Source of the DNA: an uncultured Eggerthella sp.
Lineage (GTDB): Bacteria; Actinomycetota; Coriobacteriia; Coriobacteriales; Eggerthellaceae
Direction of reading: 5' to 3'
Assembly (NCBI GenBank): GCA_900544455.1
Contig: UQVJ01000020.1
Span: 1-22,662, forward strand
Length of the DNA stretch: 22,662 bases
Position numbers and translations under genes: made by a program. Under the pieces are notes generated by a model. That model was not told the origin of the DNA. It searched no databases and saw nothing but the letters and a program-made list of their open reading frames with translations. Numbering within the stretch: the stretch's first letter is position 1; every line of letters begins with the position of its first letter. This document shows positions 1 to 7,116 of this stretch, piece by piece.

Positions 1-1
1 C

Positions 2-997
2 TCTCAGTTTGGCCAGCCCGAAGACCACAAGGTATCCGGCGCAGAGGCTGAAAAGAAGATCCTCATCGTTGGTGCTGGCCCCTCCGGCCTGGAAGCTGCT
101 CGCAACCTCAAGCTGCGCGGCTTCAAGAACGTTACCGTTGTCGACCAGAAGAAGAAGGCTTGCGGTCTTCTGAACCTCGCTCAGGTTCTGAACGAAGAGC
201 TTCCTCCGATGGTTGATTGGTACAACAACGAAATCAAGCGTCTTGGTCTCGATGTTCGCCTGAACACCAAGGCAGACGCTAACTACATCAAGGACTTCGG
301 CGCTGACGAGGTAATCCTTGCTGTTGGTCCTGAAACCTCTTCTCCCGATGTTCCCGGCAAGAACCGCAAGAACGTTATCGACTCCCACGCACTGAAGGAG
401 CTCGTAGAGGGCAAGAACACCCCGGGCATGGGCGCTATGTGGGGCCTTTCCTGCTTCGGCATGGGCATCCTGGGTGCACCCCTTGGCCTTATGAAGTGGG
501 GCCTCGGTACGCACCTGCTAGTTAAGAAGCGTCTTGCTGTTATCGGCGGCGGCTTCGCTGGCATCGAGGTTGCATCTTCCATGAACGAGGGCCGCGAGGT
601 TACCGTTATCGAGTCTGCCAAGAAGGCTGGCGCTGAAATCGGCATCATCGACAAGAACCCCGAGCTCCGCAAGCTCAAGAAGGAAGGCGTTAAGATCCTT
701 ACCCTCACCAAGGTTAAGGCTTACACCGACGAAGGCGTTCTGTGCGAAGACGCCGAGGGCAAGGAATTCACTGTTCCTGCTGACACCATCATCGCTGGTA
801 CCGTATGCGTTGATAACACCTCTCTCTACGAGCAGGTTAAGGCTGTGCTCGGTGAAGAGCATCTGCACCTCATCGGTAACGCATCTCCCCACACCGATTG
901 GGAAGGCGTTGCTGCAAACGATCCTTACGGCACGCCTGAGTTCAAGCGTCTCCTTGAGGCCGTTCGCGACGGTTACCTCACCGCTATGAAGATGTAG
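2..997 (+). CDS. NAD(P)/FAD-dependent oxidoreductase, C-terminal part (old yellow enzyme-type fusion family), truncated by the window edge
   Basis: The reading frame is open from the first complete codon (base 2) to TAG at 995-997, so the start lies outside the window. Two Rossmann nucleotide-binding motifs are visible. VGAGPSGLEAA (about bases 68-100) should bind FAD, and VIGGGFAGIE (539-568) should bind NAD(P)H. The C-terminal LIGNASP stretch sits where related proteins have the FAD-contacting IGDA motif. This layout matches the flavin/pyridine-nucleotide half of 2,4-dienoyl-CoA reductase and NADH:flavin oxidoreductase fusions, whose N-terminal FMN barrel and 4Fe-4S cysteines would lie upstream; that half is inferred. 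Codon use is strongly biased to a few codons (AAG, AAC, GTT, CTC), which suggests high expression. A Gly/Met/Leu-rich hydrophobic insert lies at 419-532, between the FAD segment and the NAD motif. The substrate cannot be told. A rho-independent terminator follows. Confidence 0.8.
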   Translation, partial: SQFGQPEDHKVSGAEAEKKILIVGAGPSGLEAARNLKLRGFKNVTVVDQKKKACGLLNLAQVLNEELPPMVDWYNNEIKRLGLDVRLNTKADANYIKDFGADEVILAVGPETSSPDVPGKNRKNVIDSHALKELVEGKNTPGMGAMWGLSCFGMGILGAPLGLMKWGLGTHLLVKKRLAVIGGGFAGIEVASSMNEGREVTVIESAKKAGAEIGIIDKNPELRKLKKEGVKILTLTKVKAYTDEGVLCEDAEGKEFTVPADTIIAGTVCVDNTSLYEQVKAVLGEEHLHLIGNASPHTDWEGVAANDPYGTPEFKRLLEAVRDGYLTAMKM

Positions 998-1038
998 TCA
1001 TCTGCTGAAGTAGTTGATTTTGCACTAAGTGCATTTGG

Positions 1039-1070
1039 AAAGCCGCCCGTTTGGGCGGCTTTCTTTTTTT
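1039..1070 (+). terminator. Rho-independent terminator of the oxidoreductase gene
   Basis: A perfect 10-bp stem (1039-1048 with 1053-1062, arm AAAGCCGCCC) with a GTTT loop is followed by CTTTTTTT. It sits 41 bases after the stop codon. Confidence 0.93.
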
Positions 1071-1317
1071 GTCGGCTTTGGCCTGTTATGTTCGCGCATG
1101 GGCTTAGTGGGCGAATGGCTGGAACGCGGCGTATGCGGAAAGCTCGGCGTGGGGCATTTCCTGTCCTGTTTTCGTCTGCGCATTGCTGCTCGTTTTCCAT
1201 TGCGTGAACGTATCCTGCGTAAACGTTTAGCCACAGCCGTTGTGCGGTGTGGTTTGCTATCATGGGAACGTTCTAGAGTTGTGCCGTTTTCGGCATGAAA
1301 AACGATGAAGGAATACC
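1071..1317. other. Gene-free stretch between the terminator and gatC
   Basis: The gap from 998 to 1317 holds the terminator at 1039-1070 and then about 190 bases in which I see no convincing gene. Short open frames on both strands have no family resemblance and no good ribosome binding site. The right end carries a probable gatC promoter. Confidence 0.6.
1255..1263 (+). promoter_or_regulatory. Candidate extended -10 promoter element for gatCAB
   Basis: TGCTATCAT at 1255-1263 is an extended -10 (TG, one base, TATCAT), about 55 bases before the gatC ATG. No good -35 lies at 16-18 bases: the nearest, TTGTGC at 1240, is too close. The AAGGA ribosome binding site for gatC is at 1308-1312. Confidence 0.4.
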
Positions 1318-1626
1318 ATGACTCAGCATCTTACCGAAAAGGACGTGCGCGGCATTGCCACGTACGCACGCATCGGGCTGACCGATGAAGAGGTTACGGA
1401 AATGACCGTCGACCTGAACAACATCATCGAAAGCCTGAAGCCTATCACTGAATACGACTTGGAGGGCGTGGAACCCACCTTCCACCCCATCGGAAATCTT
1501 TCCAATGTTATGCGCGAAGACGTTGAAGGCGAAAGCTTCACTCAGGAAGTTGCTCTTGAAAACGCGCCGAAGCAGCAGGATGGCAGCTTCCTTATCCCTG
1601 CAATTTTGGGCGGAGGTGACGAATAG
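1318..1626 (+). CDS. gatC: Asp-tRNA(Asn)/Glu-tRNA(Gln) amidotransferase subunit C
   Basis: This 102-residue protein has the usual GatC length. It contains the family pattern of a short helical N-terminus (LTEKDVRGIATYARIGLTDEE) followed by a hydrophilic wrap-around segment with YDLEGVEPTFHP and MREDV. GatC clamps GatA to GatB in the heterotrimeric GatCAB enzyme, which converts Glu-tRNA(Gln) or Asp-tRNA(Asn) into the correct amide form in the cytoplasm. The ATG at 1318 has AAGGA five bases upstream. Its TAG shares one base with the gatA start, and the gatA Shine-Dalgarno GGAGGTGA (1612-1619) lies inside the gatC end, so translation is probably coupled. Presence of GatCAB implies that the organism lacks a dedicated GlnRS and/or AsnRS. 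That last point is inference. Confidence 0.96.
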   Translation: MTQHLTEKDVRGIATYARIGLTDEEVTEMTVDLNNIIESLKPITEYDLEGVEPTFHPIGNLSNVMREDVEGESFTQEVALENAPKQQDGSFLIPAILGGGDE

Positions 1627-3119
1627 TGGCTCAAGCATTTGCAGAGCTTTCAGTAGCTCAGATCCAGGCAGGCCTTACCGCTAAAGAATTCAGCGCCAAG
1701 GAAGTTGCAGAAAGCTCCTTGGCTCGCATCGCTTCCGCAGATAAGGCAGTGCATGCTTTCCTTGAAACCACGGAAGAGGCAGCTCTTGCTGCGGCAGCGC
1801 GTGTTGACGCTGCCATTGCTGCGGGCGATATTGCGCAGGCTGGTCCTTTGGCAGGCGTGCCCGTTGCGTTCAAGGACAACATGAACCTGGAAGGAACTCA
1901 CACCACCTGTTCTTCCCGCATGTTGGAAAACTATGTTTCGCCCTATACCGCAACGTGCGTAAGTAAGATCATCGAAGCCGGCGGCATTCCGCTTGGCAAG
2001 CTTAATATGGACGAATTCGCTTTCGGCTCTTCTACGGAAACTTCGGCATTCGGTCGTACTTTCAACCCGTGGGATCTGGAGCGCGTACCCGGCGGTTCTT
2101 CTGGCGGTTCCTCCGCTGCAGTGGCCGCAGGTCTCGCAACGCTTACCCTGGGGTCCGATACGGGCGGTTCCATCCGCCAGCCTGGCAGCTTCTGCGGCAC
2201 GGTTGCCGTGAAGCCGACGTACGGCGTGGTTTCCCGTTACGGCGTAGTGGCATTTGGTTCATCCCTCGACCAGGTTGGTCCGTTTGCTCGCAACGTTCAG
2301 GATGCAGCTCTTGCCATGAATGCCCTTGCTGGCCACGATCCGCTTGATTGTACCAGCCAGCCGGTAACCACCGATTTCACGGCAAATCTTGCCGAAGGTG
2401 TTTCGGGCATGCGCATCGGTGTTGTTCCCGCCTTCATGGAAGCAGAAGGTTTGGCCCCTGAGGTCCGTGCCAAGGTTGAAGAGGCGGTAGAGCATCTTCG
2501 CCAGATGGGCGCGGAAATCGTAGAGGTTGATCTCCCCAATGCCCAGGCAGCAATGAGCGCGTATTACGTGCTTGGTCCCTGCGAGGCGTTCTCCAATCTG
2601 GCTCGTTTCGATTCCGTCCGTTATGGCTACTGCGAGCCTGGTTGCAAGGATCTGGGACATCAATATGAGGCTTCTCGTTCTGCGGGCTTCGGCCCTGAGG
2701 CACGTCGTCGCATCATGCTGGGCAGCTATCTGCTTTCCGCGGGTGTATACGAAAAGTACTACTACCCGGCTCAGCAGGTTCGTACCCTTATCACTCAGGA
2801 CTACGTGAAAGCATACGAAAAGGTCGATTGCATCATCGCTCCGGTTGCTCCGCGCACCGCGTTCAAGTTCGGTGAAATCGCAGACCCCACCTCGATGTAT
2901 CTTTCCGATATGTTCACCATTTCCATCAACATCGCCGGCAACGGCGGCATGAGCATGCCCGTAGGCCTGGGTGCCGATTCTGGCATGCCCGTAGGCGTTC
3001 AGCTCATCAGCCCTGCTTTCAAGGATGAAAACATGCTGCGCGCTGCTGCCGCACTCGAAACGGTATACGGCGCAGCTCCCGTTGCTCCGGCATTTGCCAA
3101 TGGAAAGGATGGTGAATAA
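1626..3119 (+). CDS. gatA: Asp-tRNA(Asn)/Glu-tRNA(Gln) amidotransferase subunit A (glutaminase)
   Basis: This 497-residue amidase-signature protein releases ammonia from glutamine for transfer to misacylated tRNA on GatB. The Ser-cisSer-Lys triad is intact: Lys83 in GVPVAFKDNM, Ser158 in VPGGSSGGSS and Ser182 in SDTGGSIRQPG. The spacing equals that of characterised GatA (79/154/178 in the Staphylococcus enzyme, from memory). The C-terminal half carries the family segments YYVLGPCEAFSNLARFD and MPVGVQLISPAF. The start is GTG at 1626, preceded by a very strong GGAGGTGA site and overlapping the gatC stop by one base. gatB follows two bases after the TAA. It belongs to the gatCAB operon and there is no sign of damage. 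Confidence 0.97.
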   Translation: MAQAFAELSVAQIQAGLTAKEFSAKEVAESSLARIASADKAVHAFLETTEEAALAAAARVDAAIAAGDIAQAGPLAGVPVAFKDNMNLEGTHTTCSSRMLENYVSPYTATCVSKIIEAGGIPLGKLNMDEFAFGSSTETSAFGRTFNPWDLERVPGGSSGGSSAAVAAGLATLTLGSDTGGSIRQPGSFCGTVAVKPTYGVVSRYGVVAFGSSLDQVGPFARNVQDAALAMNALAGHDPLDCTSQPVTTDFTANLAEGVSGMRIGVVPAFMEAEGLAPEVRAKVEEAVEHLRQMGAEIVEVDLPNAQAAMSAYYVLGPCEAFSNLARFDSVRYGYCEPGCKDLGHQYEASRSAGFGPEARRRIMLGSYLLSAGVYEKYYYPAQQVRTLITQDYVKAYEKVDCIIAPVAPRTAFKFGEIADPTSMYLSDMFTISINIAGNGGMSMPVGLGADSGMPVGVQLISPAFKDENMLRAAAALETVYGAAPVAPAFANGKDGE

Positions 3120-3121
3120 CC

Positions 3122-4714
3122 GTGAAGAAGCTCGAACAGGTACTCGAAGATTGGGAAGCGGTTATTGGCCTGGAAATCCATGCCGAGCTCACCACGCTTG
3201 AAACCAAGATGTTCTGCAGCTGCAAGCTCGAATTTGGCGCTGAGCCCAACACGCATACCTGTCCGGTATGCCTTGGTTTGCCAGGCGCTTTGCCAGTGCC
3301 GAACAAGGCGGCAATCGAATCCATCGTGTTGGCTGGTTTGGCCACCAACTGCGATATCGAGAAGCGCTCTATGTTCTACCGCAAGAACTACATGTACCCC
3401 GATATGGCCAAGAATTTCCAGACCACGCAGGGCCCCGTTGCCTTCTGCATGCGCGGCCATCTTGATTTGGACGTTGATGGCGCTGCCGCCAAGGAGCGTA
3501 TCGACCTGGGTGATCTGAAGCCGGGCGAACAGGGCGCCGAAGGCACCACTGCCGCAAACGTTACCCGCACCGAGGATGGCTACGTTGCCCATGTGGGCAT
3601 TGAGCGCATCCATATGGAAGAGGATGCTGGCAAGATGATTCACATCGGCGGCGGTGAAGGCCGTATTGCCGGTGCAACCCATTCGCTGGTCGACTACAAC
3701 CGCGCAGGCACCCCGCTTATCGAGCTGGTAACCAAGCCTGATCTTCGCACGCCCGAAGAGGCTCGTCTGTTTATGCAGAAGCTTCGCCAAATCTATCTGG
3801 CCATCGGCATTTCCGACTGCTCGATGGAAGAAGGCTCGCTGCGTTGCGACGGCAACGTTTCTCTGCGTCGTCGTGGTTCCACCGAACTGGGCACCAAAAC
3901 CGAGCTCAAGAATATGAACTCCTTCAAGAACCTCCACGACGGCCTGGCTTACGAGATTTGCCGTCAAGCAGAGGTTCTGGAAGAGGGCGGCATTATTTAT
4001 CAGGAAACCCGCCATTGGGATCCCAGCGCCAAACGCACCATCGTTATGCGCGTGAAGGAAACAGCCGATGACTACCGCTTGTTCCCCGAGCCCGACCTGG
4101 CTCCCTACGACTTGTCCGATGAGTTCATTGAAGGCGTTCGTGCCAAGCTGCCCGAGCTTCCTGACGAAAAGGCAAAGCGCTTTGAGTCGGAGTTCGGCCT
4201 TTCTGCCTACGACGCTCGTCACTTGGTAGAGCATCGCAGCACCTCGAACTTCTTCGAGGCCTGCATGGCTGAAGCAGCGGATGATTCGAGCAAGTTGGCT
4301 AAGCCTCTGACAAACCTCATCATCAACGATGTTGCTGCCTATGCGAATGCCAATGGCGTTTCAGACATGGCGCAAACCGCCCTTTCACCTGCACGTGCGG
4401 TGGAATTGGTTAAGCTTCTCGCCGAAGACACCATTTCTTCTAAGCAGGCAAAGGAAGTGTTTGCCATCGTGCTTGAAGACGACAAGGATCCTTCTGTCGT
4501 TATCGAAGAGCGCGGCATGAAGCAGGTGTCCGATACGGGCGCTATTGAAGCTGTTGTCGACGGCGTGCTTGCTGCTTTCCCCGATAAGGTTGAGCAGTAT
4601 AAGGCTGGCAAAACCGGTTTGCTGGGCTTCTTTGTTGGCCAATGCATGAAGCAGATGAAGGGCCAAGGCAACCCGAAGGTTATCAACCAGCTGCTTGCTC
4701 AGAAACTTTCGTAA
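3122..4714 (+). CDS. gatB: Asp-tRNA(Asn)/Glu-tRNA(Gln) amidotransferase subunit B
   Basis: GatB activates the side-chain carboxylate of Glu- or Asp-tRNA with ATP and receives ammonia tunnelled from GatA. The 530-residue product shows the GatB cradle start (EAVIGLEIHAEL), the zinc cysteines C32, C34, C47 and C50, the core HSLVDYNRAGTPLIELVTKPD, RCDGNVSLRR and TELKNMNSFKNL. The C-terminal helical YqeY-like tail ends in QGNPKVINQLL. It is somewhat longer than many bacterial GatB proteins (about 475-500 residues), mainly through an insertion around residues 115-160. The GTG start at 3122 lies two bases after gatA, with purine-rich AAAGGATGG upstream. This is the last gene of the gat operon. Confidence 0.97.
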   Translation: MKKLEQVLEDWEAVIGLEIHAELTTLETKMFCSCKLEFGAEPNTHTCPVCLGLPGALPVPNKAAIESIVLAGLATNCDIEKRSMFYRKNYMYPDMAKNFQTTQGPVAFCMRGHLDLDVDGAAAKERIDLGDLKPGEQGAEGTTAANVTRTEDGYVAHVGIERIHMEEDAGKMIHIGGGEGRIAGATHSLVDYNRAGTPLIELVTKPDLRTPEEARLFMQKLRQIYLAIGISDCSMEEGSLRCDGNVSLRRRGSTELGTKTELKNMNSFKNLHDGLAYEICRQAEVLEEGGIIYQETRHWDPSAKRTIVMRVKETADDYRLFPEPDLAPYDLSDEFIEGVRAKLPELPDEKAKRFESEFGLSAYDARHLVEHRSTSNFFEACMAEAADDSSKLAKPLTNLIINDVAAYANANGVSDMAQTALSPARAVELVKLLAEDTISSKQAKEVFAIVLEDDKDPSVVIEERGMKQVSDTGAIEAVVDGVLAAFPDKVEQYKAGKTGLLGFFVGQCMKQMKGQGNPKVINQLLAQKLS

Positions 4715-4759
4715 CCAAGCTATTTGAATGCGATGCGTTGCCTACATGCGCGCATTGTT

Positions 4760-4793
4760 CCAAGCGCCTGGCCCTTTTGGGCTGGGCGCTTGG
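4760..4793 (+). terminator. Strong GC-rich hairpin after gatB, possible terminator without a clear U-tract
   Basis: Arms 4760-4774 and 4779-4793 form a 15-bp stem in RNA (13 Watson-Crick pairs plus two G-U) around a TTTT loop. The 3' flank is CGATTTAGC, so a classical U-run is missing. It lies 46 bases after the gatB stop and is the best candidate for ending that operon, perhaps as a Rho-assisted or pausing site. Confidence 0.5.
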
Positions 4794-4819
4794 CGATTTA
4801 GCAGAAAAACCTGCATCGC

Positions 4820-4949
4820 TGCAACATTTTTTCGATTGGGGATTCCGAGAAGCTTGATTTTGGCAAAAAAACAAGGATAATCCGCCCTTTCGACGGGGTT
4901 TGCCGAGGTCTGGTCCCGCTCAACAATCCCCAATCGAAAAAATGTTGCA
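4820..4949. repeat. Long perfect inverted repeat (25-bp arms, 80-bp interior) upstream of recQ
   Basis: Bases 4820-4844 are the exact reverse complement of 4925-4949: 25 of 25 bases with no mismatch. The first bases outward (C4819 and A4950) and inward (C4845 and C4924) do not pair, so the repeat is sharply bounded. The interior 4845-4924 carries a promoter-like sequence facing recQ. I see no abutting target-site duplication and no recombinase gene in the window. It could be a MITE-like remnant, an invertible promoter segment or a large operator/cruciform; the sequence alone does not decide. Confidence 0.9.
4854..4881 (+). promoter_or_regulatory. Probable recQ promoter inside the inverted repeat
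   Basis: TTGATT at 4854-4859 and GATAAT at 4876-4881 are separated by 16 bases. They give 4/6 and 5/6 agreement with the housekeeping consensus. Transcription would begin near 4888, giving a leader of about 97 bases that includes the right arm of the inverted repeat. Confidence 0.55.
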
Positions 4950-4984
4950 AAAAAGTTCCTATTTTTGTTTTTGGAGGGTGTTCG

Positions 4985-6883
4985 GTGGCCGGAGAATCGA
5001 GTAAGGGCGCAATGGATGTTGCCCGCGGGGCGCTGAAGGAGCATTTCGGTTACGACGGTTTTCGTCCTGGCCAGGAAACGCTGGTGGAAGCCGTGCTTTC
5101 TGGGCGTGATTGCCTCGGCGTGATGCCGACGGGCGCAGGAAAATCGATTTGCTATCAAATACCGGGAGTGGTGTTGCCTGGTTTGACTCTGGTTGTGTCG
5201 CCTTTGGTTTCCCTTATGGGTGATCAAGTGCGCGCCCTGCTTGATGCAGGCGTGCGCGGCTCGTATTTAAACTCTACGCTCACTCCTGGCCAGCAGGGCA
5301 CCGTGATGCGTCGTGCGCTGACGGGTACCTATGACATCATGTACGTAGCTCCCGAGCGGTTGGCCGATCCTCGCTTCATCGAATTCGCTTCCCAGGCAAG
5401 CATTCCCCTTATTGCTATCGATGAAGCCCATTGCGTTTCTCAGTGGGGCCAGGATTTTCGCCCCGCTTACTTGGGGATAGGCGAATTCATCGGCGCCCTG
5501 CCGAAACGTCCCATTGTTGCGGCGCTTACGGCAACGGCAACAGAGAAGGTTCGTGAAGACATTGTTTCGCTGCTTGGTTTGCGCAATCCCGCTACGGTGG
5601 TTACCGGGTTTGACCGTCCCAACCTCCATTTTGCCGTTGAGCAGCTTCCGTCAAAGCGCAAGCTGACGCGTATTGTTGCATATGCCCTGAATCATCCGCA
5701 AGATTCGGGCATTGTGTACTGTTCCACACGCAAAGACGTTGAAAAGGTGCACGAGACGCTGGTAGAAGCTGGCGTGAAGGCAGTTCGCTACCATGCGGGT
5801 CTTTCAGTTCAGGAGCGCACCGATTCGCAACAGGCGTTTGTGCTGGATGATGCTCCCATCATGGTGGCCACCAATGCGTTTGGCATGGGCATCGACAAAT
5901 CGAATGTGCGCTACGTCATCCACCACAATATGCCTGGCTCGCTGGAGGCGTATTACCAGGAAGCGGGTCGTGCTGGTCGCGATGGCGAGTCGTCGGAATG
6001 CTTGCTGCTGTGGAACGACGGCGATATCGGCACGTGTCGATTCTTTATCGAGCAAGAAGTGGAAAACGAAGCCCTTGCGCCTGAAGAGCGCGAATTGGTA
6101 CGCGCCTCGCAGCGTCGCTTGCTGGCAGCCATGACGGGTTACTGCCTTACCACGCGTTGCTTGCGCGGCCATATCCTGGATTATTTCGGTGATGAATCCG
6201 CCACGGAGTGCGGCAATTGCTCCAATTGCGAAGGTTCATATCAAGCACTGGATGTAACCATGCAGGCCCGTGCTGTGATGCGCTGCGTTCAGGAATTGCG
6301 TGGTCGTTTCGGCAAATCCGTGGTGGCTGATGTGCTTCATGGCTCCAGAATTCAACGTATTTTCGAGTTCGGCCTGGAAAGCTCGCGCACTTACGGCACT
6401 TTGCCTGACGATTCGGCAGCAAGAATCAAAGAGATCATCGAGATCCTAGCAAGCGAAGGTTACCTGCAAATAGGGGAGGGGCGCTATCCCCTGGTTGGCT
6501 TGGGTGTTCGTGCTCGCGAAGCGGCAGTGCCTGAATTCTCGCTTGCCATGAAGCGTCCGCCTGAGCGTATAACGCGCTTGAAGGGCGCCGAAGGGGCGAG
6601 CGCGGCCTTTGGCGCGGCCGGCTCCGATGCGCCGAAAAAGGCGAAGGCTGCTGAAGGCCTCGACCCGATGGATGCCGAGCTGTTCGAGCGCCTGCGCGCT
6701 TTGCGCAAGCGCATAGCAACTGAAGCCACCGTGCCTCCTTACGTGGTATTCTCGGATGCCGCCCTGCGTGCCATGTGCCTTGCTCGCCCGAAGGACGAAG
6801 CGCAATTCTTGGATGTCCAAGGCGTGGGGCAGAAGAAGCTCGAGCGCTACGGCGAAGAGTTCTTGCGGGAAATCAACTCCTAG
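4985..6883 (+). CDS. recQ: ATP-dependent DNA helicase RecQ
   Basis: This 632-residue superfamily 2 helicase unwinds DNA 3' to 5' in recombination and fork repair. Seen in order: the FGYDGFRPGQ motif 0; Walker A MPTGAGKS (residues 47-54); DEAH box (146-149) followed by CVSQWGQDFRP; motif III LTATAT (181-186); motif V with VATNAFGMGIDK; motif VI QEAGRAGRDG (325-334). The RQC zinc site is C392, C409, C412 and C415, with the 17-3-3 spacing of E. coli RecQ. A winged-helix region spans about 425-525 and a C-terminal HRDC domain about 560-630. A low-complexity Ala/Gly-rich linker (roughly 533-557) separates RQC and HRDC. The GTG start at 4985 has GGAGG at 4973-4977. The gene stands alone with its own promoter candidate. 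It is complete and typical. Confidence 0.97.
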   Translation: MAGESSKGAMDVARGALKEHFGYDGFRPGQETLVEAVLSGRDCLGVMPTGAGKSICYQIPGVVLPGLTLVVSPLVSLMGDQVRALLDAGVRGSYLNSTLTPGQQGTVMRRALTGTYDIMYVAPERLADPRFIEFASQASIPLIAIDEAHCVSQWGQDFRPAYLGIGEFIGALPKRPIVAALTATATEKVREDIVSLLGLRNPATVVTGFDRPNLHFAVEQLPSKRKLTRIVAYALNHPQDSGIVYCSTRKDVEKVHETLVEAGVKAVRYHAGLSVQERTDSQQAFVLDDAPIMVATNAFGMGIDKSNVRYVIHHNMPGSLEAYYQEAGRAGRDGESSECLLLWNDGDIGTCRFFIEQEVENEALAPEERELVRASQRRLLAAMTGYCLTTRCLRGHILDYFGDESATECGNCSNCEGSYQALDVTMQARAVMRCVQELRGRFGKSVVADVLHGSRIQRIFEFGLESSRTYGTLPDDSAARIKEIIEILASEGYLQIGEGRYPLVGLGVRAREAAVPEFSLAMKRPPERITRLKGAEGASAAFGAAGSDAPKKAKAAEGLDPMDAELFERLRALRKRIATEATVPPYVVFSDAALRAMCLARPKDEAQFLDVQGVGQKKLERYGEEFLREINS

Positions 6884-7061
6884 CGAATGGCTTGCCGATT
6901 CTCATTCATGCTGGGGCGTAGCTGCTGGTTTTTAGATAATACGCGCTGCCAAATCCATCGGCTGCGTTCCCGGCGGTGGGGCGTCGAATACCGCTGGCTT
7001 CCTTGCAGGCGCGAATGGGGTAGGTTGCCGAGCTGCTTCAGCTATAAAACGCGTATCATTG
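6884..7061. other. Gene-free stretch downstream of recQ
   Basis: No supported gene is visible between recQ and the first symporter. The stretch includes a hairpin at 6970-6997 (8 bp with one G-U) and a small one at 7031-7043. TATCAT at 7054-7059 is a possible -10 without a recognisable -35. Confidence 0.5.
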
Positions 7062-7095
7062 AACGGTTATGTCTTTTGGCATAACCGTTTTCGTT
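7062..7095 (+). terminator. Hairpin between recQ and the symporter, likely terminator or leader attenuator
   Basis: The arms AACGGTTATG (7062-7071) and CATAACCGTT (7080-7089) form a perfect 10-bp stem with an 8-base loop. It is followed by the moderately U-rich TTCGTTTTC. An ATG at 7069 in the symporter frame lies inside this stem, which argues against it as the start codon. Confidence 0.55.
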
Positions 7096-7116
7096 TTCGA
7101 CAGAAAGGCGGCTTGC

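Noticed and set aside
2999..4234. 411-codon open frame on the minus strand across gatA/gatB
   Set aside because: It is antisense to clearly recognised gatA and gatB, has no family resemblance, and is explained by the codon bias of the plus-strand genes.
4715..4984. Insertion sequence before recQ
   Set aside because: The 25-bp inverted arms enclose only 80 bp without any transposase remnant and without a clear target duplication, so it is listed as a repeat rather than an IS.
7069..7116. Upstream in-frame ATG for symporter 1, adding 16 residues
   Set aside because: The ATG lies inside a perfect 10-bp hairpin, has no ribosome binding site, and the added residues do not fit the family. ATG 7117 has AAAGG at good distance.
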